64,000 nucleotides of DNA from Gemmatimonadota bacterium (GTDB lineage Bacteria > JAAXHH01): NCBI GenBank assembly GCA_009838645.1, contig VXRC01000038.1:1-64000 (forward strand), read 5' to 3'. Positions within the stretch are counted from its first letter, which is position 1, and every line of letters starts with the position of its first letter. Under the pieces are notes generated by a model. The model did no database searches, had not been told where the DNA came from, and worked only from the letters and a program-made list of their open reading frames with translations. A program made the translations under genes and the position numbers. Of the stretch, positions 53,564 through 61,961 are shown in pieces.

Positions 53564-54160
53564 TCAGTCCGGATGGTCTGCCAGGGACTTCAGCACATCC
53601 GCGATCCGTTGAAGCGCCAGGGCCCGGTGGCTGATCCGGTTTTTCACCCCCGCGTCCAGTTCGGCGAAGGTGTTTTCGTAGCCCTCGGGCACGAACAGCG
53701 GATCGTAGCCGAATCCCGCGTCGCCCCGCGGCGCCTGCAGAATCCGGCCCTCGCAGGCCCCTTCCGCGGTCCAGGTGCGGCCGTCGGGTACCACGACCGC
53801 CATAACGCATCGAAACCGGGCCGTGCGTTCGGCGTCGGATATCCCGTCCAGGGCGCCGAGCAGGCGCCGGATGTTGTCCTGGTCGGTGGGGTCCCTGCCC
53901 GCGTACCGTGCCGAGTGGACGCCGGGCGCCCCGTCCAGGGCGTCCACTTCCAGGCCCGAATCGTCCGCTAGCGTGGTCTTTCCTGTGTACAGCGATACGG
54001 CCCGCGCCTTGATGAGGGCGTTCTCCTCGAAGGTGCGGCCCGTCTCTTCCGGTTCGGGACAGCCGGTAAAAGACGCGGCCGGCGCGACCCGCACGCCGGG
54101 GAGCAAAGCCTTGATCTCGGAGATCTTACCCGGGTTGCGCGTGGCCAGGACGAGGGTCAT
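53564..54160 (-). CDS. rdgB: XTP/dITP diphosphatase (RdgB/HAM1)
   Basis: A house-cleaning nucleotidase of 198 residues that hydrolyses ITP, dITP and XTP to prevent their use in nucleic acids. Family motifs are LATRNPGKISEIKALL at the N-terminus, EETGRTFEENALIKARA, LADDSGLEVDAL, GVHSARYAG and GDAGFGYDPLF, with the final KNRISHRALAL. It follows rph by nine bases. Confidence 0.95.
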   Translation of the reverse strand: MTLVLATRNPGKISEIKALLPGVRVAPAASFTGCPEPEETGRTFEENALIKARAVSLYTGKTTLADDSGLEVDALDGAPGVHSARYAGRDPTDQDNIRRLLGALDGISDAERTARFRCVMAVVVPDGRTWTAEGACEGRILQAPRGDAGFGYDPLFVPEGYENTFAELDAGVKNRISHRALALQRIADVLKSLADHPD

Positions 54161-54169
54161 GTTCGTGGT

Positions 54170-54901
54170 CTAGTCCCGGGCCAGCGCCTGTTTCTGAAGG
54201 TCGATCAGCCGGTTTACGCCCTGTTTGCCGAGGTCGAGCATGGCGGCCAGCTGATCCGTTGAGAAAGGGTGGTGCTCGGCGGTGCCCTGGATTTCCACCA
54301 GGTCGCCGTCGCCGGTCATGACGAGGTTCATGTCGACGTCTGCCGTGGAGTCCTCTTCGTAGCACAGATCGAGCATGGGCACGCCGCCGATGATGCCCAC
54401 GCTGATGGCGGCGACCGCGTCACGGACGGGGTCGCGATCGATCAGCCCTTGCCGCGAAAGCCAGGACACCGCGTCGCGAAGCGCCACGTAACTGCCCGTG
54501 ATCGACGCGGTCCGTGTTCCCCCGTCGGCTTCGATGACGTCGCAATCAATGAGGATGGACCGTTCACCCAGGCTGTCCAGGTCGAATACGGCGCGGAGCG
54601 ACCGCCCGATGAGCCGCTGGATCTCCTGCGTGCGACCGGAGACGCTGCCGCGCCGGCCGTCGCGGGACACCCGCGTGTTCGTGCTTCGCGGCAGCATGCC
54701 ATATTCCGCCGTGACCCAGCCCTTGCCGCTCCCTTTCAGAAAAGGCGGGACGCTCTCGTCCACGCTCGCCGAACAGAGCACGGTCGTGGCGCCCATGGAA
54801 ATCAGCGCGGATCCTTCCGCGTGCCGAAGGTAGTTGCGCCGGATCTCGACGGGACGCAACTCGTCGGTCTCCCGGCCATCGATCCTGGACACAGGCGTCA
54901 C
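54170..54901 (-). CDS. rph: Ribonuclease PH
   Basis: A phosphate-dependent 3'-5' exoribonuclease that trims tRNA 3' ends, 243 residues. Motifs include [63 protein letters not shown] and the C-terminal EIQGTAE. The start is GTG at 54901, with AAAGGA seven bases upstream. rph and rdgB are a widespread pair; here ptsN lies 72 bases upstream in the same direction. Confidence 0.96.
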   Translation of the reverse strand: MTPVSRIDGRETDELRPVEIRRNYLRHAEGSALISMGATTVLCSASVDESVPPFLKGSGKGWVTAEYGMLPRSTNTRVSRDGRRGSVSGRTQEIQRLIGRSLRAVFDLDSLGERSILIDCDVIEADGGTRTASITGSYVALRDAVSWLSRQGLIDRDPVRDAVAAISVGIIGGVPMLDLCYEEDSTADVDMNLVMTGDGDLVEIQGTAEHHPFSTDQLAAMLDLGKQGVNRLIDLQKQALARD

Positions 54902-54973
54902 GGCTTCATCCTTTACTTTTGCGTAAATGCTTTTGTATGGACGATCGGACGATACCGCAGCACGGAGACCGCG

Positions 54974-55435
54974 CTACATGTTCTCTTCCTCTTCCGCGAT
55001 AAGCGCGAGGGCGTCGCGGGGGTCTTCCGCGGCGATCAGCTGTTTTCGCAGGTTGTCGTGCCGAAGCAGGCGGGAAATGTGGGCGAGCGCCCGGATATGG
55101 GGACCGGAGACATTCAGGGGGGACACGAGCAGGAAGAAGAGGTAGACCGGCTGTTCGTCGAGGGACTGGAAATCCACGCCCTCCTTCTTGATCCCGAGCA
55201 CCCCGACCAGCCTGTCGACGGCCTTGCACTTGCCGTGGGGAATGGCGACCCCCTTCCCGATCCCGGTGCTCATGATCTTCTCGCGTTCCAGGACGGCCTG
55301 GAGCACTTCCCTGTTGTCGCTGATCCGGCCGGACGCGGTCAGTGCCGCGGCCAGTTCCTCGATCACTTCCTGTTTCTGCGTGGCCTTAAGGTTGACCAGG
55401 ATAGCGTTTTCGTCCAACAGTTCCGTCAAGCTCAT
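54974..55435 (-). CDS. ptsN: PTS IIA-like nitrogen-regulatory protein
   Basis: A 153-residue EIIA-Ntr-type protein. The phosphorylated histidine lies in GVAIPHGKCKAV, preceded by MSTGIGKG. N-terminal LTELLDENAILVNLKATQKQEVIEEL and the closing DPRDALALIAEEEE are typical. It likely serves as a regulatory phosphoacceptor rather than a sugar transporter, since no EIIB or EIIC is near. AGGAG lies eight bases before the ATG at 55435; the frame is open to 55516, but that part overlaps the promoter. Confidence 0.92.
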   Translation of the reverse strand: MSLTELLDENAILVNLKATQKQEVIEELAAALTASGRISDNREVLQAVLEREKIMSTGIGKGVAIPHGKCKAVDRLVGVLGIKKEGVDFQSLDEQPVYLFFLLVSPLNVSGPHIRALAHISRLLRHDNLRKQLIAAEDPRDALALIAEEEENM

Positions 55436-55494
55436 GCCGTGCTCCTGTATCCCGAACCTTCCTGAAAAACGGAATCGCTTCAAAAACCTGTGTG

Positions 55495-55523
55495 ATTCTA
55501 TGTACCCGCCCCGCAATTGTCAA
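55495..55523 (-). promoter_or_regulatory. Sigma-70-type promoter of ptsN-rph-rdgB
   Basis: TTGACA (55523-55518), 17 bases, TAGAAT (55500-55495) on the minus strand. The start of transcription would be about 55 bases before the ptsN ATG. The -35 is extended as TTGACAATTGC, like the dinG promoter. Confidence 0.65.
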
Positions 55524-55565
55524 TAACGATTTGGACGGCCTCCGGGTCCGGCGGTGAAGCGGACA

Positions 55566-55601
55566 TTAGAAAAGCCGCCTGACCACGTCGTCAGACGGCT
55601 T
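55566..55601 (-). terminator. Intrinsic terminator of the DUF4398 lipoprotein gene
   Basis: On the minus strand AAGCCGTCTGAC pairs with GTCAGGCGGCTT (one mismatch) around a six-base loop, followed by TTCTAAT, so the run CGGCTTTTCTAAT ends the transcript. The hairpin would also work in part on the plus strand. Confidence 0.7.
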
Positions 55602-55610
55602 CTTGTTCCC

Positions 55611-55640
55611 TGGCAATCTTCGGCAATCTTCGGCAATCTT
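55611..55640. repeat. 10-bp tandem repeat
   Basis: Three consecutive copies of (C/T)GGCAATCTT, then CGGCGAGG, between the lipoprotein stop and its terminator. Confidence 0.85.
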
Positions 55641-55655
55641 CGGCGAGGCGCCGGT

Positions 55656-56198
55656 TCAGCCGCCGGCCCGTTCCGCGAAACTGTCGGCCGTCATGTTGGC
55701 TGACTCGAGAAGCATTTTGAGATCATGCCATTTCTCGGCCGCGTTAAGTTCATTCAATTGCACCGTCAGCGAGTCGGCGAATGCCGAGGCTTCCTGGGCA
55801 AGCGCACGGGCGGCCTGGCCGCGTCCCTGCTCGATGCTGCCCGAAATCTCCCCCCATCGTTCCAGGAAAGCCGGCAGGGCTTCATCGACCTCGCGTTTGG
55901 TAAACTCCTTCTGCACCACGGATTCCTGGCTGGCCGATTCGACGAGCGCCATGGTGTTTTCGGCGGCGGTTTTCGCGTCGCCGTACTCCTCCGCGGCCAT
56001 ATGCGTCCGGGCCTTTTCGAACTCGGCCGCGGCCGCTTCGTATTCAGCCGGCGCGTACTTGTCGACCTCGGCTTCCATGGCGGCGGCCATGGCATCCTCC
56101 GCCCCGTTCATCGCCTCGGTGGGCGGTCCCGCGCATGCAGCGGCCATGAAGAGGCATGCGACGACGCTCAGCGCGGTCAGATAGGCCTGCTTGGACAT
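55656..56198 (-). CDS. DUF4398-like helical lipoprotein
   Basis: A 180-residue lipoprotein. The signal peptide ends in MAAACAG (Cys near residue 22). The rest is alanine- and glutamate-rich and should form long helices or a coiled coil (YAPAEYEAAAAEFEKARTHM is typical of DUF4398). AGGAGG lies eight bases before the ATG at 56198. It is a single-gene transcript, ended by the hairpin at 55566-55601. Function unknown; probably a periplasmic envelope component. Confidence 0.82.
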   Translation of the reverse strand: MSKQAYLTALSVVACLFMAAACAGPPTEAMNGAEDAMAAAMEAEVDKYAPAEYEAAAAEFEKARTHMAAEEYGDAKTAAENTMALVESASQESVVQKEFTKREVDEALPAFLERWGEISGSIEQGRGQAARALAQEASAFADSLTVQLNELNAAEKWHDLKMLLESANMTADSFAERAGG

Positions 56199-56439
56199 GA
56201 TAGAACCTCCTGTTCGAACCGGTAAATGATGTATGTCGGATCGCTCGAATCGGTATCGAATTGACCGGGTAAGGCAATACTTCAGCAGTATAACTCAAAT
56301 ATAATAGAACGGTTAGAAAACCTGTCCAGCAAAAAAGGCGTCAGGCACAAAAAACATGGCCTGCCAGGGGAATGAATCCGGTGGGCGGGGTCCGTGGTTG
56401 CCGGGTGCGCCGAAGGGGTGAACGGGGCCGTGATTGCCC

Positions 56440-56468
56440 TTGACTTCCCGGCCTGCCGACCTTAGTGT
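56440..56468 (+). promoter_or_regulatory. Candidate promoter for purC
   Basis: TTGACT (56440-56445), 17 bases, TAGTGT (56463-56468). It lies in the 355-base spacer 56199-56553, which holds no coding sequence that I can see; an AT-rich patch with TATAAT at 56300 has no matching -35. Confidence 0.4.
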
Positions 56469-56553
56469 GAAGGGTTCGATTCGGAAGCGGTTTCGTCTCG
56501 ATGGACGGACCGTTTCGAGAGCCGTCCATACGCCGAAAGGAACAACGCGAAGC

Positions 56554-57513
56554 ATGGTTTCTGAAGACCTCCTCAGGAAGCAGTTGGAATTCGTCCTGCA
56601 CGATACCAGCTTCGACCTGGGCGAGAAATTCGAAGGCAAGGTCAGGGACAACTACCGGCTCAACGGGAAACGGATCATCGTGACCACCGATCGGATCTCC
56701 GCCTTCGACCGGGTCTTGTGCGCCCTTCCCTTCAAGGGCCAAGTCATCAACCAGACCGCGGTCTACTGGTTCGAACGGACCCGGCATATCATTGAGAACC
56801 ACCTGATCGACGTGCCCGATCCGAACGTGCTCGTAGCCAGGGAGTGCCAACTGATTCCGGTCGAGATGGTCGTCCGGGGGTATCTGACCGGCGTGACCAC
56901 GACGTCGGCCTGGTACCACTATTCCCGGGGAAGCCGCGACTTCTGCGGCAACGCGCTGCCGGACGGCATGATAAAGAACCAGGCCTTCGACCGGCCCATC
57001 ATTACCCCTTCGACGAAACCGGAAAAAGGCGCGCACGACGAGTCCATCTCGGCGGAAGAAGTGCTACGCCGGGGCCTCGTGGACGAAGGCGCGTACCGGG
57101 AGATGGAAAGGGCGGCCCTGGCGCTTTTCGCCTTCGGGACCGAACGGGCGGCCGCCAACAACCTGATCCTGGTGGACACCAAGTACGAATTCGGCCTCTT
57201 CGAGGACCGGGTCGTGTTGATCGACGAGATTCACACCCCCGACTCTTCCAGATTCTGGATCAGGGATACGTATGAAGATCGTTTCCGCCGCGGCGAGGAA
57301 CCGGAGAAGATGGACAAGGAATACGTCCGTGGTTGGCTCGCTGACCGCGGTTTTCGCGGCGACGGTCCCATACCGCATATACCGGACGAGATCAGGATCG
57401 AAGCCGCCCGCCGTTACATTACAGCCTACGAGATGATCACCGCCAGGGCTTTCGAAGCCCGGAACGAGGATGTGTTGCAGCGGATCACCCACCGGCTGCG
57501 GAACCCCATGTAG
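56554..57513 (+). CDS. purC: Phosphoribosylaminoimidazole-succinocarboxamide synthase
   Basis: PurC joins aspartate to CAIR in purine synthesis using ATP, in the cytoplasm. The 319-residue length fits the longer, single-domain type. Family motifs are GKVRDNYRLNGKRIIVTTDRISAFD, GQVINQTAVYWFERT, VVRGYLTGVTTTSAW, TPSTKPEKGAHDE, LILVDTKYEFGLF and IDEIHTPDSSRFW. The ATG at 56554 begins the conserved region. mfd follows after 15 bases. No other pur gene is nearby. Confidence 0.95.
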   Translation: MVSEDLLRKQLEFVLHDTSFDLGEKFEGKVRDNYRLNGKRIIVTTDRISAFDRVLCALPFKGQVINQTAVYWFERTRHIIENHLIDVPDPNVLVARECQLIPVEMVVRGYLTGVTTTSAWYHYSRGSRDFCGNALPDGMIKNQAFDRPIITPSTKPEKGAHDESISAEEVLRRGLVDEGAYREMERAALALFAFGTERAAANNLILVDTKYEFGLFEDRVVLIDEIHTPDSSRFWIRDTYEDRFRRGEEPEKMDKEYVRGWLADRGFRGDGPIPHIPDEIRIEAARRYITAYEMITARAFEARNEDVLQRITHRLRNPM

Positions 57514-57528
57514 CCGAACCGCTCTCGT

Positions 57529-60500
57529 ATGCGCCTGCCAACCCTCCTGGACATCACGGAAGCATCCCCCGTCGTACAGCGGTATCTCACGCTGGCCGCC
57601 GATGACGCCCGCACCGCGCGGGTGTCGGGGCTCGCCGGCTCTTCGCGGTCTCTGCTGCTCGCCCACGCGCACCGGAAACGGGGCGGCGCGACGCTGGTCA
57701 TCGTGGAGGACACGGACGCCGCCGAGGAGATGTACGAGGACGTCTCCAGCCTGCTGGACCCCGATGACGTGGCGTTGTTTCCTCCCTGGGAGGTGTTGCC
57801 CTACGACCAGGTATCGCCGCCGGGGGACCTGTCGGGAAGGCGCCTGGGCGCGCTGCACGCCCTGATGAACAACCGGCCGCTGTTCGTCGTCGCGACGGTC
57901 CGGGCCGTCATGCAGCGCACCATGCCGCCGTCCGTGCTCGCCGCCGCCGTCCTCCAGGTCGTAGCGGGCGCCACCATCCCATTGAACGATCTTACCGCGC
58001 GGTGCAACCGGCTCGGTTACGAGCGGACGGACATGGTGCAGGCGCCGGGCCACTTCAGTGTGCGGGGAGGTATCGTCGACGTCTATCCGCACGGGATGGA
58101 ACAGCCGTGCAGAATCGAGTTCTTCGGCGACGAAGTGGAATCGATCCGCCTGTTCGATATCTACACCCAGCGGTCTTCGCGGAACATCGGCGAGATGACG
58201 GTGCTCCCGAACCGGGAAATGATCGACGATCCGGAAATGCGCGACGATGTGATACAAAGGGTAATGCGGGCTGGAGCATCGTTATCGCTCGACGCGTCCG
58301 AACTGGTGGCTCATATCGAGGACGGCGGGCTGTTCGAAGGCAGTGAACGCTACCTTCCCTACTTCCATCCCTCCGCCGCCACCATCATGAACTACCTGCC
58401 GGACCGTACGCTGATCGTCCGCTGCGAACCCGATGAACTGGCCCGCGAGGCCGAGTCATTCGAGGCGGAGTACGAAGACACCCACCTGCGAAGAACCGCG
58501 GCGCACGACCTGGTTCCCGGTCCGGAAGAAGCGATCCTGCGCTGGTCCGGCGTAATGGAGGAGTCGGCCTATTACGGCACGATGGACATGGTGCGCGGCA
58601 CGCGGGCGGCCGATGGGTGGCTCGCGGTCGGCGCCGAGGCCTCCGGCGTGTACCAGGGGGCGATGGACGTACTGAAGTCACGGCTAAAGGATTGGAAGGC
58701 GGACAACGCCCGGGTCGTGGTGGTCTGCGACAATGAAGGACAGGCGGAGCGGCTGCGCGAGATCCTGGGCCCGGACGCCCCGGAGATCGAGATGGCGGTC
58801 GGGCCGATGCACGCCGGGTTCATTCTCCCGGACCTGCCGCTCGTCGTGCTGACCGACGCGGAGATCTTCAACCGGTACCGGAGACGCCGCCGCAAGGTCT
58901 TCAAGGAAGGCGTGGTGATCGAGGACTTCACCAGCCTCAAAGAGGGGGACTTCGTCGTCCATATCGACCACGGCATCGGCCGGTACGTCGGGTTGAAACG
59001 CATTTCCGTGGATAACCGGGAGAGGGACTGCCTGACCCTGGTCTACGCTGGAGACGACCGGGTTTTCATCCCCATCGAGCAGCTGCACCGGGTCCAGAAG
59101 TACATCGGCTCCGACGGCGAGGCGCCCACGCTGTCGAAACTGGGCGGGAGAGCCTGGGAACAGGCCAAGAAGCGCACGCGCAAGGCGGTCCGGGTCATCG
59201 CCGAAGACCTGGTCAAGCTCTATGCGGCCCGGCAGGCCAGCCCCGGGTTCGCCTTCTCGGCCGACACCCCCTGGCAGCGGGAAATGGAAGACTCCTTCAT
59301 CTACGTGGATACGCCGGACCAGGAGCAGGCTTCCACGGACGTGAAGTCGGATATGGAGAAGGCGGTGCCCATGGACCGGCTGATCTGCGGCGACGTGGGC
59401 TACGGGAAGACCGAAGTGGCGATCCGCGCCGCGTTCAAGGCGGTTCAGGACGGGAAACAGGTCGCGGTGCTGGCGCCGACCACCATCCTGGCGCAACAGC
59501 ACCTGACCACCTTCACCGAACGGCTCGCGGACTACCCGGTGAACATCCGCATGCTGAGCCGGTTCGTACCGCCAAGGGAGCAGAAGGCCGTTGTCGCGGG
59601 GCTCGGGAAGGGCGAAGTGGATATCGTCATCGGCACCCATCGTCTCATTTCCGGCGACATCGACTTCAGCGACATGGGCCTGCTCGTGGTCGATGAAGAA
59701 CAGCGGTTCGGCGTGGTCCACAAGGAACGGCTCAAGCAGCTGAAGACCTCCGTGGACGTCATGACCATGACCGCTACGCCCATCCCGCGGACGCTCCACA
59801 TGTCGCTGGTCTCCGCCCGCGACATGTCCCTCATCACCACCCCGCCCAGGGACCGGCTGCCGGTGCACACCGAGGTGGTGCGTTTCAACGAGGAGGTGAT
59901 CTGCGAGGCGATCATGCGGGAGGTGGACCGCGGCGGACAGGTCTTCTTCGTCCACAACCGGGTTCAGTCCATCGAGGCGGTCGCCGAGTTTCTCCGGCGC
60001 CTCCTGCCCCAGGTGTCTTTCGTCGTGGGCCACGGGCAGATGCAGGAACGGGAACTCGAAAATGTAATGATCGATTTTCTGGACCGTAAATACGACTGCC
60101 TGGTGTCCACCATGATCATCGAGTCCGGGCTGGACATCCCCAGCGTGAATACCATCCTGGTGAACCGCGCGGACCGGTTCGGCCTGGCCCAGCTGTATCA
60201 GCTCCGTGGTCGCGTGGGGCGGTCCAATCACCGGGCCTACGCCTACCTGATGATTCCCGCCGCCGGCACGGTGACCCCCGACGCCCGCAAGCGGCTGGCC
60301 GTGATCGCCGAGTATACCGCGCTCGGGTCGGGATTCCACATCGCCATGCGGGACCTGGAGATCAGGGGTGCCGGCAACCTGCTGGGCACGGAGCAGCACG
60401 GGTTCATCTCCTCCATCGGTTTCGATCTGTACTGCCGTCTGTTGAAAGAGGCGATGCAGGACCTCAAGGGCGTGACGCGGGAAGAGACGCCAGAAGCCGA

Positions 60501-60930
60501 AGTCGAACTGCAGGTAGCTGCCTTCATTCCCGATGACTATATCGCGGACCGGAAACTCAAGGTCGGCTTTTACCAGCGTCTTTCCCGCGTGGAAGACGAG
60601 CAGGAGGTCGCCTCGCTGCGTGAGGAGATGCAGGACCGGTTCGGCCGGTTGCCCGATCCGGTGCGCGTCCTCTTCGACCTGGTTTCCATCCGGCAGATTG
60701 CGGCGAGGATCGGATTGCAGCAACTCAGGATACGCGGGAGCGAGATGACCGTGGCCTACCGGAACGGTCTCTATCCTTCGCGGGACCGAATCGCCAGCGT
60801 GACGGACGATCCCGCGCTGGACATCGAATTCCCCCACGGAGACGGTTTCCGGATCAGGGCCGGACTGACCGGCGAAACGGAAGCCGAACGGGTCGATCTG
60901 GCCAAAAACCTGTTGCTCAAACTCCTGTAA
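57529..60930 (+). CDS. mfd: Transcription-repair coupling factor
   Basis: A 1133-residue translocase that removes stalled RNA polymerase and recruits UvrA. The N-terminal UvrB-like domains span about residues 1-430 (PPWEVLPYDQVSPPGDLSGRR is typical). The RNA polymerase interaction domain starts near GDFVVHIDHGIGRYVGLKR. The helicase module has CGDVGYGKTEVAIRAAFKAV, LLVVDEEQRFGV, TATPIPRTL and QLRGRVGRS, and the C-terminal TRCF domain follows (EVELQVAAFIPDDYI). The ATG at 57529 has only a weak ribosome site. Confidence 0.97.
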   Translation: MRLPTLLDITEASPVVQRYLTLAADDARTARVSGLAGSSRSLLLAHAHRKRGGATLVIVEDTDAAEEMYEDVSSLLDPDDVALFPPWEVLPYDQVSPPGDLSGRRLGALHALMNNRPLFVVATVRAVMQRTMPPSVLAAAVLQVVAGATIPLNDLTARCNRLGYERTDMVQAPGHFSVRGGIVDVYPHGMEQPCRIEFFGDEVESIRLFDIYTQRSSRNIGEMTVLPNREMIDDPEMRDDVIQRVMRAGASLSLDASELVAHIEDGGLFEGSERYLPYFHPSAATIMNYLPDRTLIVRCEPDELAREAESFEAEYEDTHLRRTAAHDLVPGPEEAILRWSGVMEESAYYGTMDMVRGTRAADGWLAVGAEASGVYQGAMDVLKSRLKDWKADNARVVVVCDNEGQAERLREILGPDAPEIEMAVGPMHAGFILPDLPLVVLTDAEIFNRYRRRRRKVFKEGVVIEDFTSLKEGDFVVHIDHGIGRYVGLKRISVDNRERDCLTLVYAGDDRVFIPIEQLHRVQKYIGSDGEAPTLSKLGGRAWEQAKKRTRKAVRVIAEDLVKLYAARQASPGFAFSADTPWQREMEDSFIYVDTPDQEQASTDVKSDMEKAVPMDRLICGDVGYGKTEVAIRAAFKAVQDGKQVAVLAPTTILAQQHLTTFTERLADYPVNIRMLSRFVPPREQKAVVAGLGKGEVDIVIGTHRLISGDIDFSDMGLLVVDEEQRFGVVHKERLKQLKTSVDVMTMTATPIPRTLHMSLVSARDMSLITTPPRDRLPVHTEVVRFNEEVICEAIMREVDRGGQVFFVHNRVQSIEAVAEFLRRLLPQVSFVVGHGQMQERELENVMIDFLDRKYDCLVSTMIIESGLDIPSVNTILVNRADRFGLAQLYQLRGRVGRSNHRAYAYLMIPAAGTVTPDARKRLAVIAEYTALGSGFHIAMRDLEIRGAGNLLGTEQHGFISSIGFDLYCRLLKEAMQDLKGVTREETPEAEVELQVAAFIPDDYIADRKLKVGFYQRLSRVEDEQEVASLREEMQDRFGRLPDPVRVLFDLVSIRQIAARIGLQQLRIRGSEMTVAYRNGLYPSRDRIASVTDDPALDIEFPHGDGFRIRAGLTGETEAERVDLAKNLLLKLL

Positions 60931-60981
60931 TTGGTTAATGATACTTGCCCGGTTGCCGAAGTTTGACCTGCCCGCTGGAGT

Positions 60982-61860
60982 ATGAAGATCAGCATGAAAT
61001 CCGCGGTCTGTTGTACCGTTATGCTGAACGTGGCGCTTGTCTTGACACAGTGCCAGTGCAGCTCGATTCCGGAAGACCCCGATTCGGTTGTCGCGAGGGT
61101 GAACCAGTCCACGCTGACGGTCGATGAACTGAATGCCGAACTGGATGCCACGGCGTTGTTCGCCGCTACGCCCCAGATGAGAAAGGACCGGGTGTCCGAC
61201 TGGATCCGGACCGAGTTGCTCTACCAGGAAGCCCTGCGGCTGAATCTGGACGGCGACGACAAGACGGTCCGGGACCTGGACCGGATGCGCCGGGAGCACC
61301 TGGCCAACGTCGTGCTGGAACACATGGCCGCCGATTCGGCGATCGTGGTATCCGACGAAGAGGTCGAGGCCTATTTCGAGGCCAATCGGCAGGAATTCGT
61401 TTACCTCGAACCGGAACTCAGGGTCTCGGTGATCGTTCTACCGGACGTGACCACGGCCCGGCAGGTCCGTAACCAGTTGTCGCGCCGGAGCGCTACCTTC
61501 GAGGAACTGGCGCGGACGCGGTCCATACACGCGTCTTCGGTCGATGGCGGGGACCTGGGATTTCTGAAAAGGGCGGATATCAGCGACGTTTCGGTGCAGG
61601 AAATCGTCTTTTCCCTGAGTGCCGGCCAGGTTTCGCGGCCTGTCCTTTCTGAAAACGGTTCGTTTATATTCAGGGTCGCGGAGCGTCGCGAAGCCGGCGC
61701 GCTGCCGCCGCTGGACGAGGTCCGCGGCGAGATCGTCAACCGGGTACTGCGGGACAAGCGCCGCGAACTGGTCAGGCGGTACGTCGATGCGCTGCGGCAG
61801 ACGGCCGACGTGGAAATCCATGACGGGAACCTGATGCGGCCGGAACCCGGCGGGCCGTAG
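60982..61860 (+). CDS. PpiC-type peptidyl-prolyl isomerase, exported
   Basis: A 292-residue SurA/PrsA-like foldase. A signal peptide (about residues 1-25) ends in LTQCQCSS, which may be a non-standard lipobox. It is followed by a SurA-N-like helical region (VVARVNQSTLTVDELNAEL) and one parvulin domain (LRVSVIVLPDVTTARQV ... GGDLGFLKRADI ... GQVSRPVLSENGSFIFRV). A second ATG 15 bases inside could be the start. Together with the next gene it forms an outer-membrane-protein folding pair. Confidence 0.82.
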   Translation: MKISMKSAVCCTVMLNVALVLTQCQCSSIPEDPDSVVARVNQSTLTVDELNAELDATALFAATPQMRKDRVSDWIRTELLYQEALRLNLDGDDKTVRDLDRMRREHLANVVLEHMAADSAIVVSDEEVEAYFEANRQEFVYLEPELRVSVIVLPDVTTARQVRNQLSRRSATFEELARTRSIHASSVDGGDLGFLKRADISDVSVQEIVFSLSAGQVSRPVLSENGSFIFRVAERREAGALPPLDEVRGEIVNRVLRDKRRELVRRYVDALRQTADVEIHDGNLMRPEPGGP

Positions 61861-61942
61861 ACAGGGCGCCGCAGACAGGGCGCCGCAGTAAGGGCGCCGC
61901 GGAAAGAGCGTCGCAGTAAGGGCGCCGCCGAAAGAGCGCCGC
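61859..61942. repeat. 14-bp tandem repeat between the two foldase genes
   Basis: Six consecutive 14-base copies of AGACAGGGCGCCGC or near variants fill almost all of the 101-base gap, beginning in the stop codon of the first gene and ending just before the AGGAGGAG ribosome site of the second. Confidence 0.88.
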
Positions 61943-61961
61943 AGACCGGCACAGGAGGAGC

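Noticed and set aside
56456-56480. GGTTCGATTC resembling a tRNA T-arm
   Set aside because: No acceptor, D or anticodon stems can be drawn around it.
58684-61323. Long minus-strand open frame opposite mfd and the ppiC-like gene
   Set aside because: Antisense shadow of mfd; rich in H, D and G with no domain.
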